A stretch of DNA of 40,734 nt, taken from an uncultured Saprospiraceae bacterium (GTDB lineage: Bacteria > Bacteroidota > Bacteroidia > Chitinophagales > Saprospiraceae). The translations under genes and the position numbers were made by a program. Below the pieces are notes generated by a model. It ran no database searches and was not told the DNA's origin. It saw nothing but the letters and a program-made list of their open reading frames with translations. Positions within the stretch are counted from its first letter, which is position 1, and each line of letters begins with the position of its first letter. Positions 25,268 through 33,909 of the stretch are shown here, piece after piece. Where the stretch lies: the NCBI GenBank assembly GCA_937924805.1, contig CALDTZ010000059.1, forward strand, positions 1 to 40,734. The letters run 5' to 3'.

Positions 25268-25745
25268 TTCTTTTTTTTGCTTTTTCAGAGCAACCATCCA
25301 AGCATCGACCATACAGATTTAAAGAATGACTTAGCACTTCAAATTTCATAAGTTCCCCCATCATATTTTTAATGTTTTGAATTCTTGGATCACAAAATTC
25401 TAACACTTTTCCGCATTCGATGCATATAAGGTGGTCATGCTGTTTATAACCATAAGACTTTTCAAATTGAGCCATGTTTTTACCAAACTGATGCTTTGTT
25501 ACCAGGTCACAACTAACTAATAAATCAAGCGTGTTATAAACGGTTGCCCTGGATACACGATAGTTTTGGTTTTTCATATGGATATAGAGCGCTTCAGCAT
25601 CAAAGTGATCCGTTCGACGATAGATTTCTTCTAAAATAGCAAACCGCTCTGGTGTCTTTCGATGCTTTTTTACTTCCAAGTGCCCAGCAAAGATGGTTTT
25701 TACTTGGGCAATAATATTTTCTAACGCTTCATTACTATGACTCAT
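25236..25745 (-). CDS. fur: Fur-family metal-responsive transcriptional regulator
   Basis: The 169-residue repressor has a winged-helix domain about 25-90 ([39 protein letters not shown]). The metal-binding dimer half has H103-D-H105, the Cys pairs C108/C111 and C148/C152 (CIECG and CLDGC), plus H140. The Cys pairs point to a structural zinc. Whether the sensed ligand is iron, zinc or peroxide is not decided, so the symbol is tentative. It starts nine bases after the spoT/relA gene and shares its transcript. The 3' end overlaps a BtuF-like receptor gene by 32 bases, so antisense interference between them is possible. Confidence 0.9.
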   Translation of the reverse strand: MSHSNEALENIIAQVKTIFAGHLEVKKHRKTPERFAILEEIYRRTDHFDAEALYIHMKNQNYRVSRATVYNTLDLLVSCDLVTKHQFGKNMAQFEKSYGYKQHDHLICIECGKVLEFCDPRIQNIKNMMGELMKFEVLSHSLNLYGRCLDGCSEKAKKRIKKEAASEVE

Positions 25746-25754
25746 AATATTCTC

Positions 25755-28040
25755 TTAATCTACTCTAGAAACCTCGGCAATACCTTCTAGTTTTTTAATG
25801 CTATGTATTGCCATATTTAACTGGTCTTTATCTTTAACTAAAATACTAATTTTACCTTCGAAAACACCTTGATTACCCGAAATACTGAAGGATCGCATGT
25901 TTAATTTTAGTTTGTTTGATATTTCATTCGTGAGTGCTTGTAACACTCCGATTCCTGAATCGACACCGATAATGAGTAAATCGACTACAAATTCTGAACT
26001 AGAACTGATACCACTCCATTCCGCATTTAATACGCGGTATCCGTATTTAACGAGTAGATTGGATGCATTCGCACAATTCAGTCGATGAATTTTCAGTCCG
26101 TTAACAGACGTAAGGTATCCAAAGATGGGTTCTCCTTGAACGGGGTGGCAACATTTTGCTAGTTCAAATTTATAGGTATTGATGGGTTCTCCATTTACTA
26201 AAATATTGGTTTTGCCTTTCCTTTCTTTTTTTGCAGGTTCTTTGACTGGTACATCGACAGGTGCTTGCTTTCCTATTTTAGGCTCTTGTTCGATTAGCAC
26301 TAATTGTTGCGCTTCTACCTTAAAGACCTTTAGTTCTGACATTTTGATATTATCATTGGCAACATCAAAATATAAATCTGGTCGACTTCTTAAGTTGAAG
26401 TGCTTGACAAGCATATCTATATTGTCTTCAAATGAAGCTTTCATATTTTTCAACTTCCTTTCGAGGGCTTCTTTACCTAGTTCTCCTTGTTTACGCCTTT
26501 CTTCTTTCATGGAAGCCCTGATTTTCGATCGGGCTTTACCTGTAATAACCATTTTTAACCACGATTCCGATGGTTTTTGACTTTTGTTTGTGATGACGGT
26601 TATTTGATCTCCATTTTGGAGTTTGTATCCCATCGGTACAATTTTATCATCGATCTTAATCGCAGTAGTTGTATAGCCTAAATTTGAGTGAATATCAAAA
26701 GCAAAATCCAAAGCGGTGGCGCCTTTTGGTAGGACACGCATATCACCATTTGGTGTAAATACATACACTTCTTCGCTAAATAAGTTGGTCTTAAAATCAT
26801 TAATAAATTCTAATGCATTTCCTTCATCAGCATCCAATATTTCTCGAATGTTATTGAGCCATCGGTCATATACATTATTGCTGTTTTTTATGCCTTTGTA
26901 TTTCCAGTGAGCGGCAAATCCTTTTTCGGCAATTTCGTCCATTCGTTCTGAACGAATTTGAACTTCTACATACTTGCCTGATGGTCCAATAACGGTTGTA
27001 TGTAGTGATTCATATCCATTACCTTTAGGTGATGTGACCCAATCTTTTAACCGTTCAGGGATCGGGTTGTAAACATCTGTAATGATGCTGTATATCTGCC
27101 AGCAAACGTGCTTTTCCTCATGAACGGGCACATCGGCGATAATTCTAACGGCAAAAAGGTCGTAAATTTTTTCAAAAGGTACTTTCTTTGTTTTTAGTTT
27201 GTTATAGATCGATGAAATCGCTTTTGATCTTCCTAAAATTCGGTAATCAAAAACCAGTGCCTTTTCCCCTTTGCTCTTCGCTTGGTATTGGTAGCGTTCA
27301 TTTAGTTCGGTTTTAAATGCATCGAGTTTTGCTTTAAGAGGTTCAAAAAAGTCGCTAATGTATCCTTGTCGTTGTTCTTCAGTATCCTTTAATTTTTGGA
27401 CAATTTCTTTATACTCCTCGGGTTCTTTAATTTTTAGTATAATATCTTCCAGTTCTTTCTTAACGTTGTAAAGGCCCAATCTATGGGCTAACGGAATATA
27501 GATATAGGATGTTTCTGCTGCAATATTGATTTGCTTATGATGCGGCATTGAATCAATGGTCCTCATATTATGTAAGCGATCTGCAAGCTTGATGAGGATA
27601 ACCCTTACATCTTCTACTAATGTACTTAATACCTTTTTTAAGTTTTCTGCTTGGGGACTTCCTTCTTGGTTGTAAAGACCATCAATCTTAGTTAGACCAT
27701 CGACTATTTTAGAAATTTTAGGCCCAAATTGGTCTAAGATTTCTTGTTGTGTTATTGGAGTATCCTCAACTACATCATGGAGTAAGGCACCAATTAATGC
27801 TGTTGGACCTAGTCCAATTTCGTCGAGACAAATTCGGCTGACTTCAATTGGATGTAAAATATATGGCTCTCCTGATTTTCTTCGTTGTTGACCATGTGAA
27901 TCAAGCGCCAATTCAAAGGCCGCTTTTAGATGGTTTTCATCTTCATCTTTAAGTTTTGGCTTCGCTTTATCATACAATTTTCCAAAAGTTGCTCGTATCG
28001 TTTCTAGCTCTTCGGCCGTAATCGCTTTTAATGTAGGCAT
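25755..28040 (-). CDS. Bifunctional (p)ppGpp synthetase/hydrolase, RelA/SpoT family
   Basis: The 761-residue cytoplasmic stringent-response enzyme has an HD hydrolase domain near 40-200 with H63, H88-D89 and E92-D93 intact. A synthetase domain near 240-380 has SKAISSIYNKLKTKK, YDLFAVRIIAD and the EVQIRSERMDEIAEKGFAAH end. TGS follows near 405-470 (VFTPNGDMRVLPKGATALDF), then a basic linker, a CC-type zinc/His region (ELAKCCHPVQGEPIFGYLT), and a C-terminal ACT domain (LNMRSFSISGNQGVFEGKIS). The intact HD residues imply hydrolase activity, so it likely both makes and degrades ppGpp. Length and architecture are standard for a single Rel protein. fur follows on the same strand. Confidence 0.95.
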   Translation of the reverse strand: MPTLKAITAEELETIRATFGKLYDKAKPKLKDEDENHLKAAFELALDSHGQQRRKSGEPYILHPIEVSRICLDEIGLGPTALIGALLHDVVEDTPITQQEILDQFGPKISKIVDGLTKIDGLYNQEGSPQAENLKKVLSTLVEDVRVILIKLADRLHNMRTIDSMPHHKQINIAAETSYIYIPLAHRLGLYNVKKELEDIILKIKEPEEYKEIVQKLKDTEEQRQGYISDFFEPLKAKLDAFKTELNERYQYQAKSKGEKALVFDYRILGRSKAISSIYNKLKTKKVPFEKIYDLFAVRIIADVPVHEEKHVCWQIYSIITDVYNPIPERLKDWVTSPKGNGYESLHTTVIGPSGKYVEVQIRSERMDEIAEKGFAAHWKYKGIKNSNNVYDRWLNNIREILDADEGNALEFINDFKTNLFSEEVYVFTPNGDMRVLPKGATALDFAFDIHSNLGYTTTAIKIDDKIVPMGYKLQNGDQITVITNKSQKPSESWLKMVITGKARSKIRASMKEERRKQGELGKEALERKLKNMKASFEDNIDMLVKHFNLRSRPDLYFDVANDNIKMSELKVFKVEAQQLVLIEQEPKIGKQAPVDVPVKEPAKKERKGKTNILVNGEPINTYKFELAKCCHPVQGEPIFGYLTSVNGLKIHRLNCANASNLLVKYGYRVLNAEWSGISSSSEFVVDLLIIGVDSGIGVLQALTNEISNKLKLNMRSFSISGNQGVFEGKISILVKDKDQLNMAIHSIKKLEGIAEVSRVD

Positions 28041-28303
28041 AAATGATGGTTTAACATTATAGTATGCTAAGGTAAATCTTGTTCATCGAAATTGATGTTA
28101 AGAGCGTGATTTTTTAATGGAGTTCTATAGATTGTTTTTTTTAGTTTCGTCTGAAACGAACAACCAATGACCTATTTATCTACGGTGTTGAATTATAATG
28201 ATTGTTGTTTTAATAAATAGGGCATATCAGGTTTAGATTTATCTATATATATCGTTATGCTTAACTATGAATTGAAATAAACCTATTTGATCTGGCGTGG
28301 GCT

Positions 28304-28951
28304 TTAATATAATATGTAATTTACTAGCAGTCTGTATGATCGCTTGTTTGCTTTTATTGAATGATGCACTTGTCTATATGCAGGTGGGAAGTATTGTGAG
28401 GGACGCATTGTTGGCGTTATTTCATCATCAATCGAAATGAGTTTTATGTGCTCTTTATTTAACACGGATTTGATCTTTAATGCTTTGGATTTAGCATCTC
28501 TTAACGCTAATATTGCTTTTTCATCTTCATCTTCGAATTTTTTTTCTGGGTATAAATAAAAATAATTTACCTTATCGGCAAATGCGAATGCTGCAGCTTC
28601 TTGTATTTTCTTTGCACTTTCAATATCGGTAAATTTCGTTTTTAAGGTGACCTTATTTTTTCCTGATATTGAATTCTTGAATACGTTTACTTCCTCAAAA
28701 GAAGTAGTTAAGCCTATATTTTTGACTTGACTATAGAAGTTGTCAACTTGATCATAGACGGTTTCGAACTGGGTATTTGGTCCACAAGAAACACCATTTT
28801 CTGAAAAATTTATTTCCAAATAAATAGCTTCATGTGGTATTTCATAGGACACTTTGCCTTCTACTTGAATTGAAATTGTATCCTGAGAAACTGCAGAAAT
28901 AGATGCAGTTGTGATTACCAAAAATGTAAATAAAAACGTTAGGTTTCCCAT
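28304..28951 (-). CDS. SIMPL-domain (DUF541) protein, second of a pair
   Basis: The 215-residue exported protein has a signal peptide (about 1-22, ITTASISAVSQ end) and a SIMPL-like domain: ISIQVEGKVSYEIPHEAIYL, then KNKVTLKTKFTDIESAKKIQ and the late helix AILALRDAKSKALKIKSVLN. Such proteins are periplasmic; their biochemical role is poorly known. The ATG overlaps the stop of the other SIMPL gene by one base (TAATG), giving translational coupling and perhaps a heteromer. The similarity to its partner is modest, consistent with an old duplication. Confidence 0.8.
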   Translation of the reverse strand: MGNLTFLFTFLVITTASISAVSQDTISIQVEGKVSYEIPHEAIYLEINFSENGVSCGPNTQFETVYDQVDNFYSQVKNIGLTTSFEEVNVFKNSISGKNKVTLKTKFTDIESAKKIQEAAAFAFADKVNYFYLYPEKKFEDEDEKAILALRDAKSKALKIKSVLNKEHIKLISIDDEITPTMRPSQYFPPAYRQVHHSIKANKRSYRLLVNYILY

Positions 28952-29571
28952 TAATCGATAAGTTCAAATGTGATGGTAACGGTATATTTGAATGTGTGCG
29001 ATTCATTCGAACTTGAAGGTATTCCAATATTTGAAAAAGAACGATCTTCAATGCTGAGGACTCCACCTACTTTTCTTCCAACTTCCTTCGCTAGAGATGC
29101 AGCTTTACGTCTTGCATCGGTAATAGCATCAGCGGCCATTTTTTCATCGTCTACTTTTGCATTTTCATCATACGTATATTTTAAACCTGTTGGTTTGTAT
29201 CCTGACACTTGAAACTTGTAAAGAGCAGATGCTTCTTCTTCGGTTTTTACTTTAATTTTAAAACGTTCTTGTTTTTGTTTACTGTAGTTCTGTTGTGGTG
29301 GAAAGATCTCTTCAAGGTTTTTGATGCTTAAACCAATGGTTTTGAGTTCGATATCTAAGTCTTTTTTAATTTCTTCAAGTGTTCGCTCTTGTGTTTTTTT
29401 ATATTCATTTCGCTCGACTTCAAGTAATTGTACTTCAACGATATAACCATTTGATTGAATGGTAGATTTTGAGTTTCCAACGATTTTGATAAACTCTGTG
29501 TGTGATTGTGCAAAAGAAACGTTAACAGTAAGGAAAACGCTTAAAAGGAATACGATTGTTTTCATGTTCAA
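28951..29571 (-). CDS. SIMPL-domain (DUF541) protein, first of a pair
   Basis: The 206-residue protein has a signal peptide (about 1-21, ending VSFAQ). The SIMPL domain shows IVGNSKSTIQSNGYIVEVQL, then QERFKIKVKTEEEASALYKF and the diagnostic AADAITDARRKAASLAKEVG helix with the VLSIEDRS strand. The last residues FKYTVTITFELID are the usual final strand. It is exported to the periplasm or outer membrane and co-translated with a second SIMPL gene. No substrate is known. The upstream region (29572-29777) has no gene I can support. Confidence 0.87.
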   Translation of the reverse strand: MNMKTIVFLLSVFLTVNVSFAQSHTEFIKIVGNSKSTIQSNGYIVEVQLLEVERNEYKKTQERTLEEIKKDLDIELKTIGLSIKNLEEIFPPQQNYSKQKQERFKIKVKTEEEASALYKFQVSGYKPTGLKYTYDENAKVDDEKMAADAITDARRKAASLAKEVGRKVGGVLSIEDRSFSNIGIPSSSNESHTFKYTVTITFELID

Positions 29572-29777
29572 GTTGAGTAGTTGTGGACTAAAAGTAGAAA
29601 AAAAACGGTAGTATTTCGTAGATAGTCAGGATTTATTGGGAATGATGACATTTGATGAAAGTGATATTCTATTAAACTATAAATGAATTATCCTTTTATG
29701 GCTAGAGCTTAATTTCGTTCATTGGAGTATGTTTTATTAATAAATAAGGCACAAAATTATTGTGATAAGGATATGTA

Positions 29778-29874
29778 AGGGCTTGCTCCACTTTCCTGAT
29801 TTTGATCAGAAAGGGGATGAGCGAAAAGCGAACCTGGAACAGCCTGGTCCAAGCGATTGAGCGCAGGAATCACC
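29778..29874. other. GC-rich islet with a strong imperfect hairpin (candidate small RNA or short ORF)
   Basis: This 97-base stretch is about 53% GC in a neighbourhood near one third GC. The left half folds as GCTCC/GAGC, CTTT/AAAG and CTGAT/ATCAG around a TTTG loop (29785-29822), with small bulges. It is followed by an A9 run, not a T run, on the + strand. It does not carry the SRP-RNA or tmRNA core motifs I know. It occupies the 383-base spacer between the SIMPL genes and tRNA-Leu; the rest of that spacer shows nothing but the tRNA promoter. Confidence 0.35.
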
Positions 29875-29909
29875 AAAAAAAAATAATAACCATAATGAAA
29901 CCTATATAA
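29817..29909 (+). CDS. Possible 30-residue basic micro-ORF
   Basis: An ATG preceded by AAAGGGG opens a 30-codon frame (MSEKRTWNSLVQAIERRN and onward) that ends in TAA at 29907. The peptide is basic and helix-compatible. The frame is open for another 16 codons upstream without ATG, so it could also be a gene remnant. It overlaps the GC-rich hairpin region. Not recognised, and only weakly supported. Confidence 0.2.
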   Translation: MSEKRTWNSLVQAIERRNHQKKIITIMKPI

Positions 29910-29924
29910 GTTTGTAAAAGAAAC

Positions 29925-29932
29925 TATCTTTG
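29925..29932 (+). promoter_or_regulatory. Bacteroidota-type -7 element for tRNA-Leu
   Basis: TATCTTTG matches TAnnTTTG perfectly. It would start transcription about 15 bases before the tRNA, as expected for a stable RNA. The transcript may continue into trigger factor, 44 bases after the tRNA. Confidence 0.6.
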
Positions 29933-29954
29933 CAACGCTTTTTGAAATAGGATT

Positions 29955-30039
29955 GCGGATGTGATGGAATTGGTAGACATGCTAGACTTAGGATCTAGTG
30001 CCGCGAGGCGTGGGGGTTCGACTCCCTTCATCCGCACCA
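29955..30039 (+). tRNA. tRNA-Leu (anticodon UAG)
   Basis: The gene is 85 bases including an encoded CCA. The acceptor stem is GCGGATG/CATCCGC. The D arm has GTGATGGAATTGGTAGACAT. The anticodon stem CTAGA/TCTAG encloses loop CTTAGGA with anticodon TAG at 29989-29991. A class II variable arm (TGCCGCGAGGCG) is present, as in leucine tRNAs, and the T arm is GGGGGTTCGACTCCC. It reads CUA and, by wobble, other CUN codons. Confidence 0.97.
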
Positions 30040-30082
30040 TTTCAAAAGAATTAATTATCTATTCTTTCAAGTTCAATAATAC

Positions 30083-31450
30083 ATGCAGGTAACAAAACAA
30101 GACATTAGCGCATTAAATGCCGTTATAAGTCTTACCGTGGAAAAATCAGACTACGAAGCTGATTACGTCAAGAAATTAAAAAAGCAACAATCAGAAGGTC
30201 AGTTTAAAGGGTTTAGAAAAGGTAAAGCACCTATGGCTTTTGTGAAAAAGATGTATGGAGGCAATGCACTTATTGAAACCGTTAATGGTAAGATGCAAGA
30301 GCAACTTTACAAATACATTCAAGAAGAAAAGTTGAATATTCTTGGTGATCCATTGATGACAGAAGATCAAGAACAATTGGATTTTAACCACAAAGATTTA
30401 CAAGATTACACCTTCAAATTTGAAATTGGTGTGGCTCCAGAAATTAAAGTGAAGGGTATTGCTTCTTCAGATAGTTATCCTATGGATAAAGTAGATGTAG
30501 AGAAAAAGATGGTGGATGAAGAAATTGCAGCGGCCGTAAAGAAATTTGGAGATATGAAAGAAGTATCAACCAAAATTCAAGAAGGAGATCGAGTTGCGTT
30601 ATCTGCTTATGAGATGGACGGGAAGAAAGCAAAGAAAGATGGGCATGAATCTACGTTTACGGTTTTTACAAATGATGTAGCAGATGAGTATAAAGATGAG
30701 CTTTACAAATTAAAGCAAGGAGCTACCATTGCCTTTGATATTTATAAATTGGAAAAAGATAAAGACGAAGCGTTTGTTCAAAAATATCTTTTGAAATTGG
30801 AAGGAGATGCTTTGGAGGGTGTAAATTCCACGTTTGAAGCCGTCATCGATACCGTTACTCGATTGGAAGAATCGAAAGTTGATCAATCGCTGTTTGATAA
30901 AATGTTTGGTGAAGGTGCTGTGGATTCAGAAAAAGCATTTAGAGCAAAAATCAAAGAAGAAATTGCAGGATTTTATGATCAGCAAAGTACTAATTTGATG
31001 TATCGTGGGATGATGGAATCATTGATTGAGAAAAATCAATTTGAATTGCCTTCTGCCTTTTTAATGAAATGGCTTAAATGGACGAATGAAGAAACACCAG
31101 TTGAAGAATTAGAAAAAGGATTTAAAGATTTTGAAGATAACTTACGATGGACGCTTATCAAAGCTGAAATTGGAAAGAAATATGAAGTTAAAGTTGAGCC
31201 GGACGAAGTGAAAGCTTATATAACGAACCAGGTTTTAGGATATATGGGTGCTTATGCTTCAAACCCACAATTTGTTGATCAAATGGTCGGTCAAGTGATG
31301 CAAGATAAAAAGCAAGTTCAAAACGCATACGGTGAAATAGAAGCTAAAAAAATATTTTCTAACTTACAAAAAGATGTAACGGTCGTTGAAAACAGTATTT
31401 CTATAGATGATTTTAAAGAATTAGTGAAATCTGCGCAACAGCAAGGCTAG
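30083..31450 (+). CDS. tig: Trigger factor
   Basis: The 455-residue ribosome-associated chaperone binds nascent chains at the exit tunnel. The ribosome-binding signature GFRKGKAP lies at 43-50, within the N-terminal domain (about 1-125). The middle region about 150-250, which carries the FKBP-like domain in E. coli, is diverged, as in many Bacteroidota. The C-terminal helical arms follow (QSTNLMYRGMMESLIEKNQF, LKWTNEETPVEELEKGFKDF). It lies between tRNA-Leu and clpP-clpX, the classic tig-clpP-clpX order. 34 bases separate it from clpP, so the three are probably co-transcribed. Confidence 0.95.
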   Translation: MQVTKQDISALNAVISLTVEKSDYEADYVKKLKKQQSEGQFKGFRKGKAPMAFVKKMYGGNALIETVNGKMQEQLYKYIQEEKLNILGDPLMTEDQEQLDFNHKDLQDYTFKFEIGVAPEIKVKGIASSDSYPMDKVDVEKKMVDEEIAAAVKKFGDMKEVSTKIQEGDRVALSAYEMDGKKAKKDGHESTFTVFTNDVADEYKDELYKLKQGATIAFDIYKLEKDKDEAFVQKYLLKLEGDALEGVNSTFEAVIDTVTRLEESKVDQSLFDKMFGEGAVDSEKAFRAKIKEEIAGFYDQQSTNLMYRGMMESLIEKNQFELPSAFLMKWLKWTNEETPVEELEKGFKDFEDNLRWTLIKAEIGKKYEVKVEPDEVKAYITNQVLGYMGAYASNPQFVDQMVGQVMQDKKQVQNAYGEIEAKKIFSNLQKDVTVVENSISIDDFKELVKSAQQQG

Positions 31451-31484
31451 AAATTGCATTTATATACTAAAGAAATTAGACACT

Positions 31485-32177
31485 ATGTTTCCAAAAGATG
31501 AATTTAAAAAATATGCTGTAAAGCATTTAGGAATGGGAAGCCTTCAGCTTGAATCGTATATGGAAAAAGCATATGCAGCTGCAAGACCTAATATATCGGG
31601 GTTTACACCACAAGTAATTGAAGAAAGACAAATGAATGTTGTCGGGATGGATGTATTTTCAAGACTTATGATGGATCGAATCATTTTTTTGGGTGTACCC
31701 ATTAATGATTATGTTGCAAATGTTGTACAAGCCCAATTGCTATTTCTAGAATCAACAGATAATAAAAGAGATATCCAAATGTTTGTCAATAGCCCAGGTG
31801 GATCTGTCATTGATGGAATGGGAATCTATGATACCATGCAATATGTAGCTCCAGATGTAGGAACAATCTGTACTGGATTGGCAGCATCAATGGGTGCTGT
31901 ATTATTGAGTGCAGGGACGAAAGGCAAACGAACATGTCTTCCTCACGCAAGAGTGATGATTCACCAACCTTCAGGAGGAATGTCAGGACAGTTTACCGAT
32001 ATGGAGATATCATACAACTTGATTAAAGAGTTGAGACAAGAATTGTATGAAATATTATCCAAGCATACTGGACAAACCTTCAAAAAGATCGAGAAAGATA
32101 GTGAACGAGATAATTGGATGAAAGCAGAAGTCGCTAAAGCTTACGGTCTAGTAGATGAAGTGCTGTCTAGAAAATAA
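31485..32177 (+). CDS. clpP: ATP-dependent Clp protease proteolytic subunit
   Basis: The 230-residue serine protease forms the tetradecameric chamber fed by ClpX. The catalytic triad is S135 in GLAASMGAVLLS, H160 in RVMIHQPSGG and D209 in ERDNWMKAEVA, with the usual spacing. It has about 20-30 extra residues at the N-terminus (YMEKAYAAARPNISGF) compared with E. coli ClpP, a common Bacteroidota feature that may act as a propeptide. The strand order tig-clpP-clpX is conserved. A perfect 16-base hairpin follows the stop. Confidence 0.97.
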   Translation: MFPKDEFKKYAVKHLGMGSLQLESYMEKAYAAARPNISGFTPQVIEERQMNVVGMDVFSRLMMDRIIFLGVPINDYVANVVQAQLLFLESTDNKRDIQMFVNSPGGSVIDGMGIYDTMQYVAPDVGTICTGLAASMGAVLLSAGTKGKRTCLPHARVMIHQPSGGMSGQFTDMEISYNLIKELRQELYEILSKHTGQTFKKIEKDSERDNWMKAEVAKAYGLVDEVLSRK

Positions 32178-32194
32178 TTAAGACAAATTAAATG

Positions 32195-32236
32195 AGGCAT
32201 TAATATATTAAACATTTTTATAATATATTAATGCCT
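32195..32236 (+). terminator. Perfect 16-base hairpin between clpP and clpX
   Basis: AGGCATTAATATATTA is exactly repeated in inverted form (TAATATATTAATGCCT) around a 10-base loop, then TTAATATT. The stem is AT-rich and only a short T stretch follows, so it is more likely a partial terminator or an mRNA-processing or stability element than a full stop. Confidence 0.5.
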
Positions 32237-32258
32237 TTAATATTAAATACATATACAG

Positions 32259-33503
32259 GTGGCTAAAAAAGGCGAACAAAAATGTTCATTTTGTGGAAAG
32301 CAAAAAGTAGATACGCTCATCCTTATTGCAGGTATTGATGGACACATTTGTGAATCATGTGTCGAACAAGCACATGAAATTGTAGATGGTGAGATCAATC
32401 AAAACAAGGGAGATAAAGGCATCAAAACAGAAACTTTTTCTCTGCCTGAAAATGCTACACCAGCATCCATTAAATTATACTTAGACCAATTTGTAATAGG
32501 TCAAAATGATGCTAAGCGATACCTTGCCGTATCTGTATATAATCACTTCAAACGCTTGAATCAAAAAAGTGTTGATGATGTAGAGATTGAAAAATCAAAC
32601 ATTCTTCTCGTTGGAGAGACAGGAACAGGAAAAACGTTATTAGCAAAAACAATTGCAAAATTTTTGAATGTACCGTTTGCGATTGTTGATGCCACTGTAT
32701 TTACCGAAGCAGGGTATGTAGGTGAAGACGTTGAAAGTATGCTTGTTCGTTTATTAGCGGTATGTGATTATAATGTTGCAGCAGCAGAACAAGGTATCGT
32801 CTACATCGATGAAATCGATAAAATCGCGCGTCGTGCGGATAACCCTTCTATCACGCGTGATGTATCGGGAGAAGGAGTTCAGCAAGCGCTACTCAAAATA
32901 TTGGAAGGTGCAGAAGTAAATGTGCCACCACAAGGGGGAAGAAAACACCCAGAACAAGCACTAATAAAAGTCAATACACACAACATATTATTTATTTGTG
33001 GAGGTGCTTTTGCCGGGATCGATAAAGTTATCTCTAGACGAATGAATACCCAGGTTATTGGGTATGCAAATGATGTAAAAGAAAAAGTAGATAAAGAAAA
33101 TCTACTGCAATATGTAAATCAACATGATGTCAAAAAATTTGGATTGATCCCCGAATTGATTGGTCGATTACCGGTACTTACTTATTTAGAACCACTAAAT
33201 AAAGAAACGCTTGTTCGGATCTTAACTGAGCCGAAAAATGCAATCATGAAACAATACACGAAGTTATTCAAACTAGAAGGTGTAACCCTTACATTTGAAG
33301 AAGATGTCCTTGATCATGTTGCAGAAAAAGCCCTTGAATTTAAGCTTGGTGCAAGAGGTTTGCGATCCATTATTGAAGCAATTTTGATCGATGTCATGTT
33401 TGATATTCCTTCCGACAAAAGCATCACCGAATTTAATGTAGATATGGACTTTGCATTGAAGCAACTATCTAAGGCAAAATTAAGTAAATTGAAAGCAGCC
33501 TAA
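32259..33503 (+). CDS. clpX: ATP-dependent Clp protease ATP-binding subunit ClpX
   Basis: The 414-residue AAA+ unfoldase recognises substrates and threads them into ClpP. The N-terminal C4 zinc finger has C9, C12, C31 and C34. Walker A GETGTGKT is at 119-126, the pore loop YVGED near 153-157, and Walker B VYIDEID with D184-E185. Sensor/arginine motifs lie in [12 protein letters not shown] and [11 protein letters not shown]. The start codon is GTG at 32259 (GTG GCT AAA AAA), chosen because the zinc finger sits nine residues in and no ATG precedes it in frame after the hairpin. The length is standard for the family. Confidence 0.96.
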   Translation: MAKKGEQKCSFCGKQKVDTLILIAGIDGHICESCVEQAHEIVDGEINQNKGDKGIKTETFSLPENATPASIKLYLDQFVIGQNDAKRYLAVSVYNHFKRLNQKSVDDVEIEKSNILLVGETGTGKTLLAKTIAKFLNVPFAIVDATVFTEAGYVGEDVESMLVRLLAVCDYNVAAAEQGIVYIDEIDKIARRADNPSITRDVSGEGVQQALLKILEGAEVNVPPQGGRKHPEQALIKVNTHNILFICGGAFAGIDKVISRRMNTQVIGYANDVKEKVDKENLLQYVNQHDVKKFGLIPELIGRLPVLTYLEPLNKETLVRILTEPKNAIMKQYTKLFKLEGVTLTFEEDVLDHVAEKALEFKLGARGLRSIIEAILIDVMFDIPSDKSITEFNVDMDFALKQLSKAKLSKLKAA

Positions 33504-33909
33504 GTGATTCCCTTTTTTTAGTAAGAAGGTTGATTTTAACGTCATATTTATATAATAAAATTATTGTAATATATAAGGTGTTGAATTAGCTCGTAAACTA
33601 CACTATTTCAGTAATTTAACCTCAGAAAATGGTATGTAGTACCACTCACTTTTGTATCTTGATCATGTTTTGGTTCCTAGAATCAGGCAGCAATCAATCA
33701 TAGAACAGTATCTTCCATAGTAGAAGGCTAGCAAAGTATTGGCTAAATGTAAGGTACCTGGTATGATATAAAAGTTAACTCCCTAAAAAACGTATATCAT
33801 AACCCCCTTTGTTCTCATCATCAGGTACGGATAACTAGCATCAGTACAACTAGTCGAAGGTTTAATTTATTGGATTTTAACGAGTGATAACACACGACAA
33901 CCTGAGACG
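33504..33909. other. Intergenic spacer with one inverted repeat
   Basis: This is a gene-free stretch between clpX and the giant gene. It contains a 5-base stem TGGTA-TGTAG-TACCA near 33630 and a longer inverted repeat at 33760-33804. No clear TAnnTTTG promoter or terminator was found. Confidence 0.5.
33760..33804. repeat. 11-base inverted repeat upstream of the giant gene
   Basis: GGTATGATATA on the left faces TATATCATAACC on the right (one extra A) across a 22-base gap. It lies about 105 bases before the giant gene ATG and may be a regulator site or a transcript hairpin. Confidence 0.35.

Noticed and set aside
29778..29874. SRP RNA, 6S RNA or tmRNA in the GC-rich islet
   Set aside because: The conserved GGAA/AGCA-type SRP loop and the tRNA-like ends of tmRNA are absent, and a 6S-type long open stem was not seen. 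Left as an unnamed candidate.
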